DNA from: Bifidobacterium scardovii JCM 12489 = DSM 13734
GTDB taxonomy: Bacteria > Actinomycetota > Actinomycetes > Actinomycetales > Bifidobacteriaceae
Assembly: GCF_001042635.1 (NCBI RefSeq)
Contig: NZ_AP012331.1
Location: forward strand, 2,852,001-2,916,000
Direction of reading: 5' to 3'
Length of the DNA stretch: 64,000 nt
Of the stretch, positions 1 through 8,235 are shown piece by piece. Each line of letters begins with the position of its first letter. The stretch's first letter is position 1. Below the pieces are notes generated by a model. The model was not told where the DNA came from and ran no database searches. It saw nothing but the letters and a program-made list of their open reading frames with translations. The position numbers were made by a program, and so were the translations under genes.

Positions 1-2
1 CG

Positions 3-473
3 GCAGCCGCCACGGCCACGGATCAGGCGGCGCCGCAACCATCGCGCGAGGACGAGATCATCGCCGTGCACGAGGGGCGCACGGAGCGGCATAAGCTCAC
101 CGACGCCGCGGACGGGCTGTACGGCTCCCCGTCGCTGGAACTGTACGGCAGCCTGATCCGCGACGGCCGTTGCCGCGGGCTGCATTCGATCGCCATGGGG
201 CTGTACGCGGCCGACCATGCCAACGACGTGCGCGACGCGGCGATCATGTACGGATATTCGCTGCTGAGCGCGCTGACCATGTGCGCGGCCAAGGCGATCC
301 CGCTCAGCCAGTACGCCGGGCAGGTGGCCCTGCACGATTCGTTCCCGCGGCTCGTGCGCGCGGTCGACATCGCCATGACGCTCAAACCGGAGGATCTCGG
401 CATCTCCGGAGCGTTCCTCGACATCGCCGCCATGCAGCACGAAACCTTGTATTCGAGGCTGTATATGAGCTGA
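3..473 (+). CDS. ureF: Urease accessory protein UreF, 3' part (5' end outside window)
   Basis: This is the C-terminal part of a UreF-type urease accessory protein. The reading frame is open to the left edge, so the gene starts outside the window. UreF works with UreG and UreD to load nickel and CO2 onto apo-urease. The visible part is an all-helical, Ala-rich sequence with the RDAAIMYGYSLLSALTMCAAKAIPLSQ stretch (about residues 75-100 of the visible part) that fits the UreF helical bundle. It ends in a short Tyr-rich tail. ureG follows after 95 bases, with a palindromic repeat in the gap. Identity rests on family resemblance plus position directly before ureG and ureD. ureE is not seen here and may lie further left. 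Confidence 0.85.
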   Translation, partial: AAATATDQAAPQPSREDEIIAVHEGRTERHKLTDAADGLYGSPSLELYGSLIRDGRCRGLHSIAMGLYAADHANDVRDAAIMYGYSLLSALTMCAAKAIPLSQYAGQVALHDSFPRLVRAVDIAMTLKPEDLGISGAFLDIAAMQHETLYSRLYMS

Positions 474-482
474 CCGTCAACC

Positions 483-509
483 TTGGCTCCCTTCTCTGAG
501 GGGAGCCAT
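483..509. repeat. Short GC-rich palindromic repeat between ureF and ureG
   Basis: An imperfect palindrome, TTGGCTCCC followed by a short loop and GGGGAGCCA, occupies the gap between ureF and ureG. It belongs to the dispersed CTCCCC/GGGGAG family found at seven or more other places in the window. It could act as an attenuator or partial terminator between the two genes, or as an mRNA-stabilising hairpin. Confidence 0.65.
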
Positions 510-568
510 AGACCTGCAATACGCGCTTCATCAATCCACAAAGACCCCTCACACAAAGGAGAAACCTC

Positions 569-1177
569 ATGTCATACGTACGCATCGGCGTCGCCGGCCC
601 GGTCGGGTCCGGCAAGACCGCACTCATCGAGCGCCTGACCCGCAAGATGGCCGACGAATACAGCATCTGCGTGGTCACCAACGACATCTACACCAAGGAG
701 GACGCCGAGTTCCTGATCGAGCACTCACGCCTGGCCCCCGACCGCATCGTGGGCGTGGAGACCGGCGGCTGCCCGCACACCGCCATCCGCGAGGACTGCT
801 CGATGAACCTCGAGGCCTGCGAGGAGATGGCCCGCACCCATCCGGACGTGCAGATCATGTTCGTGGAGTCCGGCGGCGACAACCTCTCCGCCACGTTCAG
901 CCCGGATCTGGCCGACGCCACGATCTACGTCATCGCCACCGACGAGGGCGACAAGATCCCGCGCAAGGGCGGCCCGGGCGTCACCCGTTCCGATCTGCTG
1001 GTGATCAACAAGGCCGATCTGGCGCCGCTGGTGCACGCCGATCTGGACGTGATGGCCCGCGACTCGCGCAAGATGCGCGGCGACCGCCCGTTCATCTTCA
1101 CCGACCTGATGGGTGGCGCCGGCGTGGACGACGTGATCGCTTGGATCAAGAAGAGCGTGCTGTTCGAGGACATGTGA
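569..1177 (+). CDS. ureG: Urease accessory GTPase UreG
   Basis: UreG is the SIMIBI-class GTPase that supplies nickel and energy for urease maturation, acting in the cytoplasm with UreF and UreD. The 202-residue length is typical. The P-loop GPVGSGKT lies near residues 9-16, the CPH metal-binding motif of the family is present in [16 protein letters not shown] (about residues 66-81), and the guanine-specificity NKAD motif is near residue 148. There is no His-rich N-terminal tail of the kind that stores nickel in some species. The start is supported by AAGGAG about seven bases upstream of the ATG. It sits between ureF and ureD on the same strand. A strong hairpin right after the stop may separate it from ureD. 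Confidence 0.96.
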   Translation: MSYVRIGVAGPVGSGKTALIERLTRKMADEYSICVVTNDIYTKEDAEFLIEHSRLAPDRIVGVETGGCPHTAIREDCSMNLEACEEMARTHPDVQIMFVESGGDNLSATFSPDLADATIYVIATDEGDKIPRKGGPGVTRSDLLVINKADLAPLVHADLDVMARDSRKMRGDRPFIFTDLMGGAGVDDVIAWIKKSVLFEDM

Positions 1178-1194
1178 TCCGTACGGCTCGCCCG

Positions 1195-1235
1195 TCTCCC
1201 CGGTGGCTTCCCGGAGTGGGAAGCCACCGGGAGAC
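1195..1235. terminator. Perfect 18-bp hairpin after ureG
   Basis: GTCTCCCGGTGGCTTCCC and its exact reverse complement are separated by a five-base loop. There is no U-tract, so this is either a bifidobacterial-style GC hairpin terminator or a processing/attenuation structure between ureG and ureD. Confidence 0.7.
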
Positions 1236-1328
1236 GCCGGGAGACGGTCGAGCCGAAACATATCGTTGCGCCGCGTGCGGCATAATTGCCATGTCATTGT
1301 CACGCGTGAGGAAGGCGGCGATTCGTCC

Positions 1329-2309
1329 ATGGGCAGCAGCACATTCCGTCTATCCACTGCATTCCGCCACGGACGTACAAAAATCGACGACATCTATTTC
1401 GAGGCGCCGTTCAAGCTGATGACCCCATTCACCAACGGGCGGCACTCCGACTTCGTCGTGATGCTCGCCTCGCCGGGTTTTCTGAAGGGCGACGAGGCGC
1501 ATATCGAGATCGCCTTCGGCCCCGGCACCGATTCGACGATCAAGACGCAGAGCTACGAGAAGGTGTTCGACACCGAGGACGGCTCCGCGAGCCGCACCAT
1601 CGAGCTGGATGTGCGGGGCGACGCGAAAGCCGTGTTCCTGCCGTTCCCGGTGATCCCGTTCCGCAACAGCTCGTTCACGAACCTGACCACCGCGCATATC
1701 ACCGCCGAATCGACGTTCGTCTATGCGGATGTGGTGACCTGCGGGCGCGTCGGCATGGATGAGCGCTGGGCGATGCGGCGGTTCACGAACCGCATGCGCG
1801 TGTATGTGGCGGAACCGCAGCCCGCGGCCGAGGCGGCAGCAGCCGAATCGGCCCGGCAGCACGCCCATCGCCGCGGGCGCCCCTCCAAGGCCGAGTCTGC
1901 CGCGGCGCAGCCTCGGGAGCGCATGGCGTTCGCCGACCGCATGCTGCTGGAGCCGGACGCCTTCGACTACACCGAGCTCGGCATGTGGCGCGATTTCACC
2001 CACTGCGGCGTGCTGTACGCGCATCTGCCGGAAGCGGATCCCGCGGCCGGGCAGGCCGACACGAATGCGGATGAGAACGGTGCCGGTGCGTCCGCTGCGG
2101 CCATCCGGGAGCGCATCGAAACCGCCCGCATCGCGGCGGAGGACACGCTGATCGACCGTATCCGATCGCATGCCGACGCCATCGGGTTCACCGGCGAACT
2201 CGGCGTGAGCCGCGTCATCGACGGCATCTGCCTGCGCGTGCTCACCAGCCGGGGCGACGATGCCTTCGATCTGATCAAGGACGTCGCCGGCTTCGTGACC
2301 GAGGGCTGA
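1329..2309 (+). CDS. ureD: Urease accessory protein UreD (UreH)
   Basis: UreD is the scaffold that docks on apo-urease and channels nickel from UreG through UreF. The sequence shows family features: FRHGRTKIDDIYFEAPFKLM near the N-terminus, the GDEAHIEIAFGPGT segment, and conserved patches around PFPVIPFRNSSF and the ADVVTCGRVGMDERW region in the middle. The ATG at 1329 is chosen because homology begins there and GAGGAAGG lies upstream; the frame is open back to 1203, but that extension is not family-like. There is an Ala/Arg/Pro-rich linker around residues 155-185 (of 326) and a second Ala/Asp-rich insertion near residue 240, making it somewhat longer than many UreD proteins. It is the last gene of the rightward ure segment and converges on ureC. 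Confidence 0.88.
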   Translation: MGSSTFRLSTAFRHGRTKIDDIYFEAPFKLMTPFTNGRHSDFVVMLASPGFLKGDEAHIEIAFGPGTDSTIKTQSYEKVFDTEDGSASRTIELDVRGDAKAVFLPFPVIPFRNSSFTNLTTAHITAESTFVYADVVTCGRVGMDERWAMRRFTNRMRVYVAEPQPAAEAAAAESARQHAHRRGRPSKAESAAAQPRERMAFADRMLLEPDAFDYTELGMWRDFTHCGVLYAHLPEADPAAGQADTNADENGAGASAAAIRERIETARIAAEDTLIDRIRSHADAIGFTGELGVSRVIDGICLRVLTSRGDDAFDLIKDVAGFVTEG

Positions 2310-2333
2310 TAGGCGGGCTTGTTGCCTCCGGTT

Positions 2334-2364
2334 TTGCCGTGCCCCCGCCAGCGAGGCACGGCAA
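2334..2364. terminator. Bidirectional hairpin between ureD and ureC
   Basis: A perfect ten-base stem, TTGCCGTGCC with GGCACGGCAA, flanks an 11-base loop in the space between the converging ureD and ureC genes. It is preceded by a short T-run on the + strand. The position suits a shared terminator for both operons. Confidence 0.7.
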
Positions 2365-2416
2365 TTGCGTCGGGAAACCACCTCGGCTGTCTTGGGTTAT
2401 TCATCCCCGCCCGATC

Positions 2417-4141
2417 TCAGAACAGGAAGTAGCGCTGCGTGAGCGGCAGCTCGTAGGCCGGATCGGAATGGACCAGTTCGCCGTCGACCGTGACCTGGAA
2501 GGTCTCGGGGTTGACCTGGATGTCGGCGAGCACGTCGTTGAACTTCAGGTCCTTCTTGCCGATATCGCGGCATCCGCGCACCGGCAGCACCTGGCGGGCC
2601 AGCCCCAGCTTGCCCTTGATGTCGTCGTCCACCGCGGCCTGCGAGACGAAGGTGGCGCACGACGATCCGAGCGCGCGGCCGAGCGAGCCGAACATATCGC
2701 GGTAGTACACCGGCTCGGGCGTGGGGATGGAGGCGTTCGCGTCGCCCATGCGGGAGTACGCGATCGAACCGCCCTTGATGACCATTTCCGGCTTCGCGCC
2801 GAACATGGCGGGCTGCCAGAGCACCAGATCGGCCATCTTGCCGACCTCGACGGAGCCGACGTAATCGGCGATGCCGTGGGTGATGGCCGGGTTGATGGTG
2901 AACTTGGAGACGTAGCGCTTGACGCGGAAGTTGTCGTTGCGGTTGTTGTCGTGCTCGTCCTCGGGCAGGGGGCCGCGCTGCTTCTTCATCTTGTCGGCGG
3001 TCTGGATGGTGCGCGTGATCACCTCGCCCACGCGGCCCATGGCCTGCGAATCGGAGCTCATCATGGAGATGATGCCCATGTCGTGCAGCACGTCCTCCGC
3101 GCCGATGGTTTCGGGGCGGATGCGCGAATCGGCGAAGGAGATGTCCTCGGGAACGTTGCGGTCGAGGTGGTGGCAGACCATCATCATGTCGAGATGCTCG
3201 TCCACGGTGTTGCGCGTGAACGGCATGGTCGGGTTCGTGGAGCTGGGCAGCACGTTGGGGAACCCTGCGGCGCGGATGATGTCGGGTGCATGGCCGCCGC
3301 CGGCGCCCTCGGTGTGGTACGTGTGGATGGCGCGGCCCTTGAACGCGGCGATGGTGTCCTCCACGCAGCCGCCTTCGTTCAGGGTGTCGGTGTGGATGGC
3401 CACCTGCACGTCCATATCGTCGGCCACGCCCAGCGCCGTGTCGATGACGGCCGGCGTGGCGCCCCAGTCCTCGTGGATCTTGAGTCCGGCGGCGCCGGCG
3501 CGGATCTGCTCGCGCAGCGGTTCGGGACTGGAGTCGTTGCCCTTGCCCAGATAGGCGATGTTGACCGGCAGCGCCTCCGCCGCCTCGATCATGCGCGCCA
3601 GATGGAAGGCGCCCGGATTGCAGGTGGTGGCGTTGGTGCCGTCGGCCGGGCCGGTGCCGCCGCCAACCATGGTGGTCACGCCGCCGGCGAGCGCCGTGCG
3701 CACCTGCTGCGGGGAGATGAAGTGGATGTGGGTGTCGAGCCCGCCCGCGGTGACGATGAGCCCTTCGCCGGCGATCGCCTCAGTGCCGGAGCCGACTTCG
3801 AGGCCGGGGGTGACGCCGTCCATGGTCTGCGGATTGCCGGCTTTGCCGATGGCGCTGATCTTGCCGTTCTTCAGGCCGATGTCCGCCTTGTAGATCCCCG
3901 TGTAGTCGACGATGAGCGCGTTGGTGATGACCGTGTCCGGCGACTCGGCGTCGAGCTGGACGGAGGACTGCCCCATGCCGTCGCGGAACGACTTGCCGCC
4001 GCCGAATTTCAGCTCGTTGCCGTAGGTCGTGCAGTCACGTTCGACCTCGATGATGAGGTTCGTGTCGCCGAGGCGGACGCGGTCGCCCGTGGTCGGCCCG
4101 AACATGCCCGCGTAGTCCTTGCGTGTGATTGTTGTGCTCAT
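2417..4141 (-). CDS. ureC: Urease alpha (catalytic) subunit UreC
   Basis: This is the 574-residue catalytic subunit that hydrolyses urea to ammonia and carbamate. All active-site elements are visible: the nickel-binding HIH at 138-140, the carbamylated lysine K221 in GLKIHEDWG, ligands H250 and H276, flap cysteine C323 followed by H324 in MVCHHLDRN, and aspartate D364 in MSSDSQAMG. The N-terminal [19 protein letters not shown] is the canonical start. The protein appears complete and likely active. It is downstream of fused ureAB on the minus strand, with a 95-base gap that contains a palindromic repeat. Unusually, it converges on the accessory genes ureFGD rather than being co-directional with them. 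A large antisense frame over it is a codon-bias artefact. Confidence 0.98.
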   Translation of the reverse strand: MSTTITRKDYAGMFGPTTGDRVRLGDTNLIIEVERDCTTYGNELKFGGGKSFRDGMGQSSVQLDAESPDTVITNALIVDYTGIYKADIGLKNGKISAIGKAGNPQTMDGVTPGLEVGSGTEAIAGEGLIVTAGGLDTHIHFISPQQVRTALAGGVTTMVGGGTGPADGTNATTCNPGAFHLARMIEAAEALPVNIAYLGKGNDSSPEPLREQIRAGAAGLKIHEDWGATPAVIDTALGVADDMDVQVAIHTDTLNEGGCVEDTIAAFKGRAIHTYHTEGAGGGHAPDIIRAAGFPNVLPSSTNPTMPFTRNTVDEHLDMMMVCHHLDRNVPEDISFADSRIRPETIGAEDVLHDMGIISMMSSDSQAMGRVGEVITRTIQTADKMKKQRGPLPEDEHDNNRNDNFRVKRYVSKFTINPAITHGIADYVGSVEVGKMADLVLWQPAMFGAKPEMVIKGGSIAYSRMGDANASIPTPEPVYYRDMFGSLGRALGSSCATFVSQAAVDDDIKGKLGLARQVLPVRGCRDIGKKDLKFNDVLADIQVNPETFQVTVDGELVHSDPAYELPLTQRYFLF

Positions 4142-4163
4142 GTGTCCAAGTCCTTTGTCCCCT

Positions 4164-4211
4164 TGGCTCCCCTCCCCGAGGGGAGCTGTCAGCGAAGCTG
4201 ACTGAGGGGAG
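4164..4211. repeat. CTCCCC/GGGGAG repeat with variant central hairpin, between ureAB and ureC
   Basis: GGCTCCCCTC-ccc-GAGGGGAGC is followed by the hairpin GTCAGC-gaa-GCTGAC and a final GAGGGGAG. Read on the minus strand this is the same module as at 20240-20289, but the stem has a compensated base pair. It lies in the leader between ureAB and ureC and would be transcribed. Confidence 0.75.
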
Positions 4212-4236
4212 TCTGCCCGTATGGTGTTCGACTGCT

Positions 4237-4917
4237 TCAGATTCCCAGGAATCCCCGCTCATGCGCCTTCGCGAATGCGGCCTCCCGTACCTCGGGGTCG
4301 TCCAGCCGGCCTTCGACCAGCGCGCTGAAGCCGTGGACCTCGCGGGTGCCGCCGATGTCGATCAAGTGCACGCGATGCGCCTCGCCGGGCTCGAATCGCA
4401 CGGCGGTGCCGGCCGGGATGTCGAGCCGCTTGCCGTAGGCGACCTTGCGATCGAATCTGAGATACTTGTTGACCTCGAAGAAATGGAAGTGCGACCCGAT
4501 CTGGATCGGGCGGTCGGCGGTGTTGACCACGTCAAGCTCGATATCCTCGCTGCCCTTGTTGAGCGTCAGGTCGCCGTCGGCGTAGAAGTACTCGCCCGGC
4601 TTGAGCTTCTCGGTGGTTTCGATCGGATTATGGACGGAGACGAGCTTGGTGCCGTCGGGGAAGGTGGCTTCGACCTCCACCACGTCGATCATCTCGGCCA
4701 CGCCGTCCATCACGTCCTCGGGCTTGAGCAGCGTGCGGCCATACGACATGAGTTCGGCCACCGTGGCCCCCTCGCGGGCGCGTTCCACGCATTCGGAGCT
4801 GATCAGCGCGACAGCCTCCGGATAGTTGAGCTTCACGCCGCGGTTTTTGCGCTCCTTGGCCAGCTCCCCCGCCTGATGCAGCAGCAGCTTGTCTATCTCT
4901 CGTGGAGTAAGTCTCAT
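4237..4917 (-). CDS. ureAB: Fused urease gamma-beta subunit (UreA-UreB)
   Basis: The 226-residue protein joins UreA (gamma, about residues 1-100) and UreB (beta, about 110-226) in one chain, as in Helicobacter-type ureases. [20 protein letters not shown] and [11 protein letters not shown] are hallmarks of UreA; the [19 protein letters not shown] and [24 protein letters not shown] segments are hallmarks of UreB. It forms the structural core of urease with UreC. It is the first gene of the leftward ureAB-ureC pair. A weak GGGGG Shine-Dalgarno precedes the ATG. Upstream, 190 bases separate it from an unrelated ATPase gene, so the urt importer genes are not adjacent. Confidence 0.97.
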   Translation of the reverse strand: MRLTPREIDKLLLHQAGELAKERKNRGVKLNYPEAVALISSECVERAREGATVAELMSYGRTLLKPEDVMDGVAEMIDVVEVEATFPDGTKLVSVHNPIETTEKLKPGEYFYADGDLTLNKGSEDIELDVVNTADRPIQIGSHFHFFEVNKYLRFDRKVAYGKRLDIPAGTAVRFEPGEAHRVHLIDIGGTREVHGFSALVEGRLDDPEVREAAFAKAHERGFLGI

Positions 4918-5106
4918 GAGGCCCCCGTTGTTGTACCAACATACCTACGATCATCGGCGATTGTATGGCGCGAATAAGAACGGGAGGTTTCCGGGTGATT
5001 GCCGCGGTGAGCGGCGGCAAGGCGCCGATCTTCGCCGGTTCCCGACGAAGATACGCAGCGGGCCCTGCGCCACCGCAATCACACCGCAATCAGCCTCGAT
5101 GCGACG

Positions 5107-6411
5107 TCACTTCCCCACGCAGAAAGCCGCGTACAGCGGCACACTGCGCACTCCGCCGTCAATGCCGAAGTTCTTGGTCGACAACCGGATAGCTTCATCC
5201 GGCGCATATTTATCCCGGTACACCGCAAGACTGCGTGATCTGGTGTTGTCGGATGATTTGACTTCAATCGGCACACCGGCATCGGAATCACCCGTCTGCA
5301 TGACGAAATCCACTTCGGCGGTATTGCCGCTCGTCCAGTAGCGCAGCGGGATGCCATTTGCCGCCAGCATCTGCGCAACATAATTTTCGACGATGCCGCC
5401 GAGCTCGATTCGTCTACGCCGCTCGGCGTCAAGCACCATGGCAGGATCCAGCTCCGCACGCGCCGCCAGCAGCCCGGTATCGGACGTATACATCTTGAAC
5501 GACGAGACATCCTCATGCATGGCCAACGGCAATCGGCCACTGGACACTCGCATGCATCGCTCCACCAGCCCCGCAGTCAGCAGCCACGCTATCGCGGGGG
5601 AATACACCGACGCCCGACCGCCGCTCCTGACCAGCTTGTATTGGAATTTGTGATTCTCCTTCGCGAGTTGTGCGGGAATGCTGTTCCACGTATCGCGGAT
5701 ACGAGCGGTTTCCACCGGCGTTGCATACTTCGCCATATCGGCTACATACAGATCCGTAATGCCCGCCTGAACCTCGCGCACTTCGCTGAAGCTGCCATTC
5801 CTCGCGAATCGGGAGACCGCCTCCGGCATGCCGCCGACTATCAGATATTGCCAAAATCGCTCAAGCATCGCGTCATGCAAATAGAACGGCGCTGCACGGT
5901 CATAGCAATCACTGATCTCCGCGATGAGTTCCCCGTCCCCGACCGCGTCGAGGAATTCGTCGAAGCTCATGGGATGCAGCGTCAGCGTATGTACTTTGCC
6001 CACCGGCATACTGAATCCCTGCTGGTTGACGGCAACCCCCAGCAGACTACCGGCGGCCGCCACATGCAGCTGCGGCATATCCTCACAGAAGTATTTCAAT
6101 GAGGCGAGGGCACGATTGGACGATTGAATCTCGTCAAGAATCAGCAGCGTACGCTCCGGGTCGATCTGCCGGCCGGACGCCTGAGCAAGACGTCGGATAA
6201 GATTCCGCGGTTCCAGATCGGGCTCGAACGCTTGCCGCGCTCGCGAGTCCCGTTCCAAATCGAAACGTACGCAATCCCCCGGGAACGTCGCTTTGGCCAG
6301 CTCGTCGAGGATGTAGGTCTTGCCCGTCTGCCGCGCTCCGTACAACAACAGCGGCTTGCGGATACGTTGTACCGCCCATTCGACCAGCTGGTCCATGATG
6401 GTTCTCTTCAT
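5107..6411 (-). CDS. AAA-family ATPase with C-terminal DUF4143 domain (first of two)
   Basis: This is a predicted ATP-binding protein of the AAA_14/DUF4143 group. The N-terminal domain has Walker A GARQTGKT near residue 23, Walker B LLILDEIQ near residue 85, and the AAGSLLG sensor-like motif near residue 118. The C-terminal part ends with a nuclease-like core, AEVDFVMQ...VPIEVKSSDN, resembling a PD-(D/E)XK fold. The family is widespread in gut bacteria and its role is not established. The ATG at 6411 is chosen for the AGGTGAG upstream; 6429 is an alternative. A 74-bp inverted repeat lies immediately upstream. The next gene left-to-right is a second member of the same family, only moderately similar, so this looks like a family pair rather than a recent duplication. 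Confidence 0.85.
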   Translation of the reverse strand: MKRTIMDQLVEWAVQRIRKPLLLYGARQTGKTYILDELAKATFPGDCVRFDLERDSRARQAFEPDLEPRNLIRRLAQASGRQIDPERTLLILDEIQSSNRALASLKYFCEDMPQLHVAAAGSLLGVAVNQQGFSMPVGKVHTLTLHPMSFDEFLDAVGDGELIAEISDCYDRAAPFYLHDAMLERFWQYLIVGGMPEAVSRFARNGSFSEVREVQAGITDLYVADMAKYATPVETARIRDTWNSIPAQLAKENHKFQYKLVRSGGRASVYSPAIAWLLTAGLVERCMRVSSGRLPLAMHEDVSSFKMYTSDTGLLAARAELDPAMVLDAERRRRIELGGIVENYVAQMLAANGIPLRYWTSGNTAEVDFVMQTGDSDAGVPIEVKSSDNTRSRSLAVYRDKYAPDEAIRLSTKNFGIDGGVRSVPLYAAFCVGK

Positions 6412-6436
6412 CGCCGTCTCACCTCTCATTCCGCCT

Positions 6437-6510
6437 TATCTATGAAAAAATGTTGTAGAATACATTTTTATCCACCTATTAATGTATTTTATGACATTTT
6501 TCCATAGATA
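6437..6510. promoter_or_regulatory. AT-rich 17-bp inverted repeat upstream of first DUF4143 ATPase
   Basis: TATCTATGAAAAAATGT at 6437-6453 is repeated in inverse form at 6494-6510 with one mismatch. An inner AATACATT motif is also inverted around the centre. The region is far more AT-rich than its surroundings and ends less than 30 bases from the start codon, so it is a likely promoter and operator. Confidence 0.6.
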
Positions 6511-6564
6511 ACAGCACGCCACACAGGTCACCAGCCGCATCAGCAATTCCGGTGCCGAAGACAT

Positions 6565-7932
6565 TCACCGCAGAAACCACTTCCATGCGGGCACCACGTC
6601 GATCACCCCGCTCGGCACCGTCACCTGTCCTTCTTCTTCGAGCGAGATCAGCGTTCCGGAGCGCATCCCGGTATTGTCCATCGCCGCGGAAAGATTGCCG
6701 ATCTCACTGCGGAATTTGTCGCTCAGATCCCGTCCGGCGAAATCCACGATCGTTGTGGCTTCGATACCGGTGTTCGCCGCAACCTGAATCAGCTGGTACG
6801 GTTCGCTCGTCGCCTCATCGCCGACGACGAAATCCACTTCAGGGCAGTTCGCCGCCGAGTATGAGGCGATTACGTTGCTGCGGTTATCGCCGTACCGCCG
6901 CTTCAATTCCACGAGCACAGCCGTGTCCAGCCCCTGCCCGATATCCATGTGATTCGCCGGGGCCACCGCCAGCGACAAACCAGGATCCACCGCATACACC
7001 TTGCTGGACGAACGCGGGTTCTCCTTGATCGAGAGCGTGAAATCCCCGACCTTGAACAGCAGATGCGCATCCTCGAAATCGTCGAGCAGGTCGTACAGCT
7101 TGCCGCTGGAGACCGGCACCTGCATGCCGCGCAGCGCCTTGACCTGCGCGTTCACGGAAAACTTCAATCCCGTGGAACGCAATGCGGTACGGGAGAATCG
7201 CATCGCCACGCGCAACGACGTGGTCTCGAAACGCTCCAACACATCCTTGGCGACGATTTCATCCGCATACCCCTGCAACAAGCGCATACGGTCGAGCGTC
7301 GGCAAATGCTGTACCGCCGGGAAACCGCCAACATCCAGATACCGCTCAAATGCGGCCTGCAGCGGGCGCCGCACATTCGGCGGGCATTCGCCGCCGACAT
7401 CGGACGTATCGATATTGTGGAACAGGCAATACTCCCGAAAACTCAACGGCCACATCTCCCGGGACAGTGAGCGTCCGCGGAAATTGGTGGGGATGTCGGA
7501 CGACAGCAATTTCGACGACGAACCGGTCAGCACGATGGTGACATTATGCTGTTCAGCCACCCTGCGCACGAAATTCGTCCAGTACGGCGCTTCCTGAATC
7601 TCATCGAACAGCAAATAACAGCCGTCGAGCGCATCCGGCACCATGCGATAGTACTCATCAAGCAAATCGGCGAGGGTGTGGTCCGAGAACGGCATGATGC
7701 GATCGTCATCAAACGAGAAGTGCAGGATTCGGTTTCGCGGCACTCCGGCGGCGATCAGCCGATCCATCAGCTGGTACATGGCATAGGTCTTGCCGCAACG
7801 CCGCACTCCCGTAATGGCGTAGATCACGTTGTTCCGCGCGGGAGCAGGCACGTCGATCACCGCACTTGCCCTCGCGGTGTATTCAGGAATGGCGAAGTCC
7901 AAATATTCGGCGATCAACGCTGACATCGACAT
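6565..7932 (-). CDS. AAA-family ATPase with C-terminal DUF4143 domain (second of two)
   Basis: Second AAA_14/DUF4143 ATPase, 455 residues. Walker A is GVRRCGKT near residue 42, Walker B LLFDEIQEAPYW near residue 110, and VLTGSSSKLLSSD near residue 135. The C-terminal domain carries CPEVDFVVGD followed by YQLIQVA, the nuclease-like core typical of the family. The ATG at 7932 is chosen because GGAG sits six bases upstream; the frame also extends to a TTG at 7944. Two tandem palindromes lie directly upstream. Function is unknown; proteins of this group have been suggested as membrane- or stress-associated ATPases, but nothing here settles that. It is followed by the first ATPase after 153 bases, each apparently with its own promoter. 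Confidence 0.85.
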   Translation of the reverse strand: MSMSALIAEYLDFAIPEYTARASAVIDVPAPARNNVIYAITGVRRCGKTYAMYQLMDRLIAAGVPRNRILHFSFDDDRIMPFSDHTLADLLDEYYRMVPDALDGCYLLFDEIQEAPYWTNFVRRVAEQHNVTIVLTGSSSKLLSSDIPTNFRGRSLSREMWPLSFREYCLFHNIDTSDVGGECPPNVRRPLQAAFERYLDVGGFPAVQHLPTLDRMRLLQGYADEIVAKDVLERFETTSLRVAMRFSRTALRSTGLKFSVNAQVKALRGMQVPVSSGKLYDLLDDFEDAHLLFKVGDFTLSIKENPRSSSKVYAVDPGLSLAVAPANHMDIGQGLDTAVLVELKRRYGDNRSNVIASYSAANCPEVDFVVGDEATSEPYQLIQVAANTGIEATTIVDFAGRDLSDKFRSEIGNLSAAMDNTGMRSGTLISLEEEGQVTVPSGVIDVVPAWKWFLR

Positions 7933-7943
7933 AACGGACTCCA

Positions 7944-8000
7944 ATCTTCATCTGTTTTAGATGAAGATGCTAATCATCTTCACTCAAAACAAATGAAGAT
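7944..8000. promoter_or_regulatory. Two tandem palindromic operators upstream of second DUF4143 ATPase
   Basis: ATCTTCATCT-gtttt-AGATGAAGAT (7944-7968) is a perfect ten-base inverted repeat. A second, wider pair, ATCTTCA (7976-7982) and TGAAGAT (7994-8000), repeats the same half-site. The two centres are about 32 bp apart, three helical turns, which suits cooperative binding of a repressor. Confidence 0.6.
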
Positions 8001-8106
8001 ACAAAAACGCGCAGACTACCGCACAGTAACGCACGATCAGATCTGCCGCATCGCCCGATCAACAGGGCATCCTGATTCCGCACTCCCCGCCGCTCACCTC
8101 GGAAAA

Positions 8107-8122
8107 TGTGAACGCTATCACA
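8107..8122. promoter_or_regulatory. TGTGA-N6-TCACA palindrome upstream of the transporter gene
   Basis: A perfect TGTGA-ACGCTA-TCACA palindrome lies 114 bases before the transporter start, followed by a further AATGTGAAC half-site at 8123-8130. The form matches the CRP/GlxR consensus and also resembles some LacI-family operators. The cognate regulator is not in this stretch. Confidence 0.55.
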
Positions 8123-8235
8123 ATGTGAACAGAGTCTCGACGTCGTTACAAGTTGAACTTATGGTGAGCCATTAATCGGTTTAGGGGATGACGAATCCCC
8201 CTACGGCGACCGATTCGATGAGAGGGAGGTTCATC

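Noticed and set aside
1203..1328. Longer UreD start at 1203
   Set aside because: The added 42 residues overlap the hairpin after ureG and have no UreD similarity.
2339..4201. Long + strand open frame (620 codons) opposite ureC
   Set aside because: It is the mirror of a highly GC-biased gene, with His/Asp/Val/Gly-rich composition and no family similarity; ureC is certain.
3..4917. Loss of ureE from the urease locus
   Set aside because: The left end of the accessory gene set is cut off by the window, so ureE may lie just outside; absence cannot be claimed.
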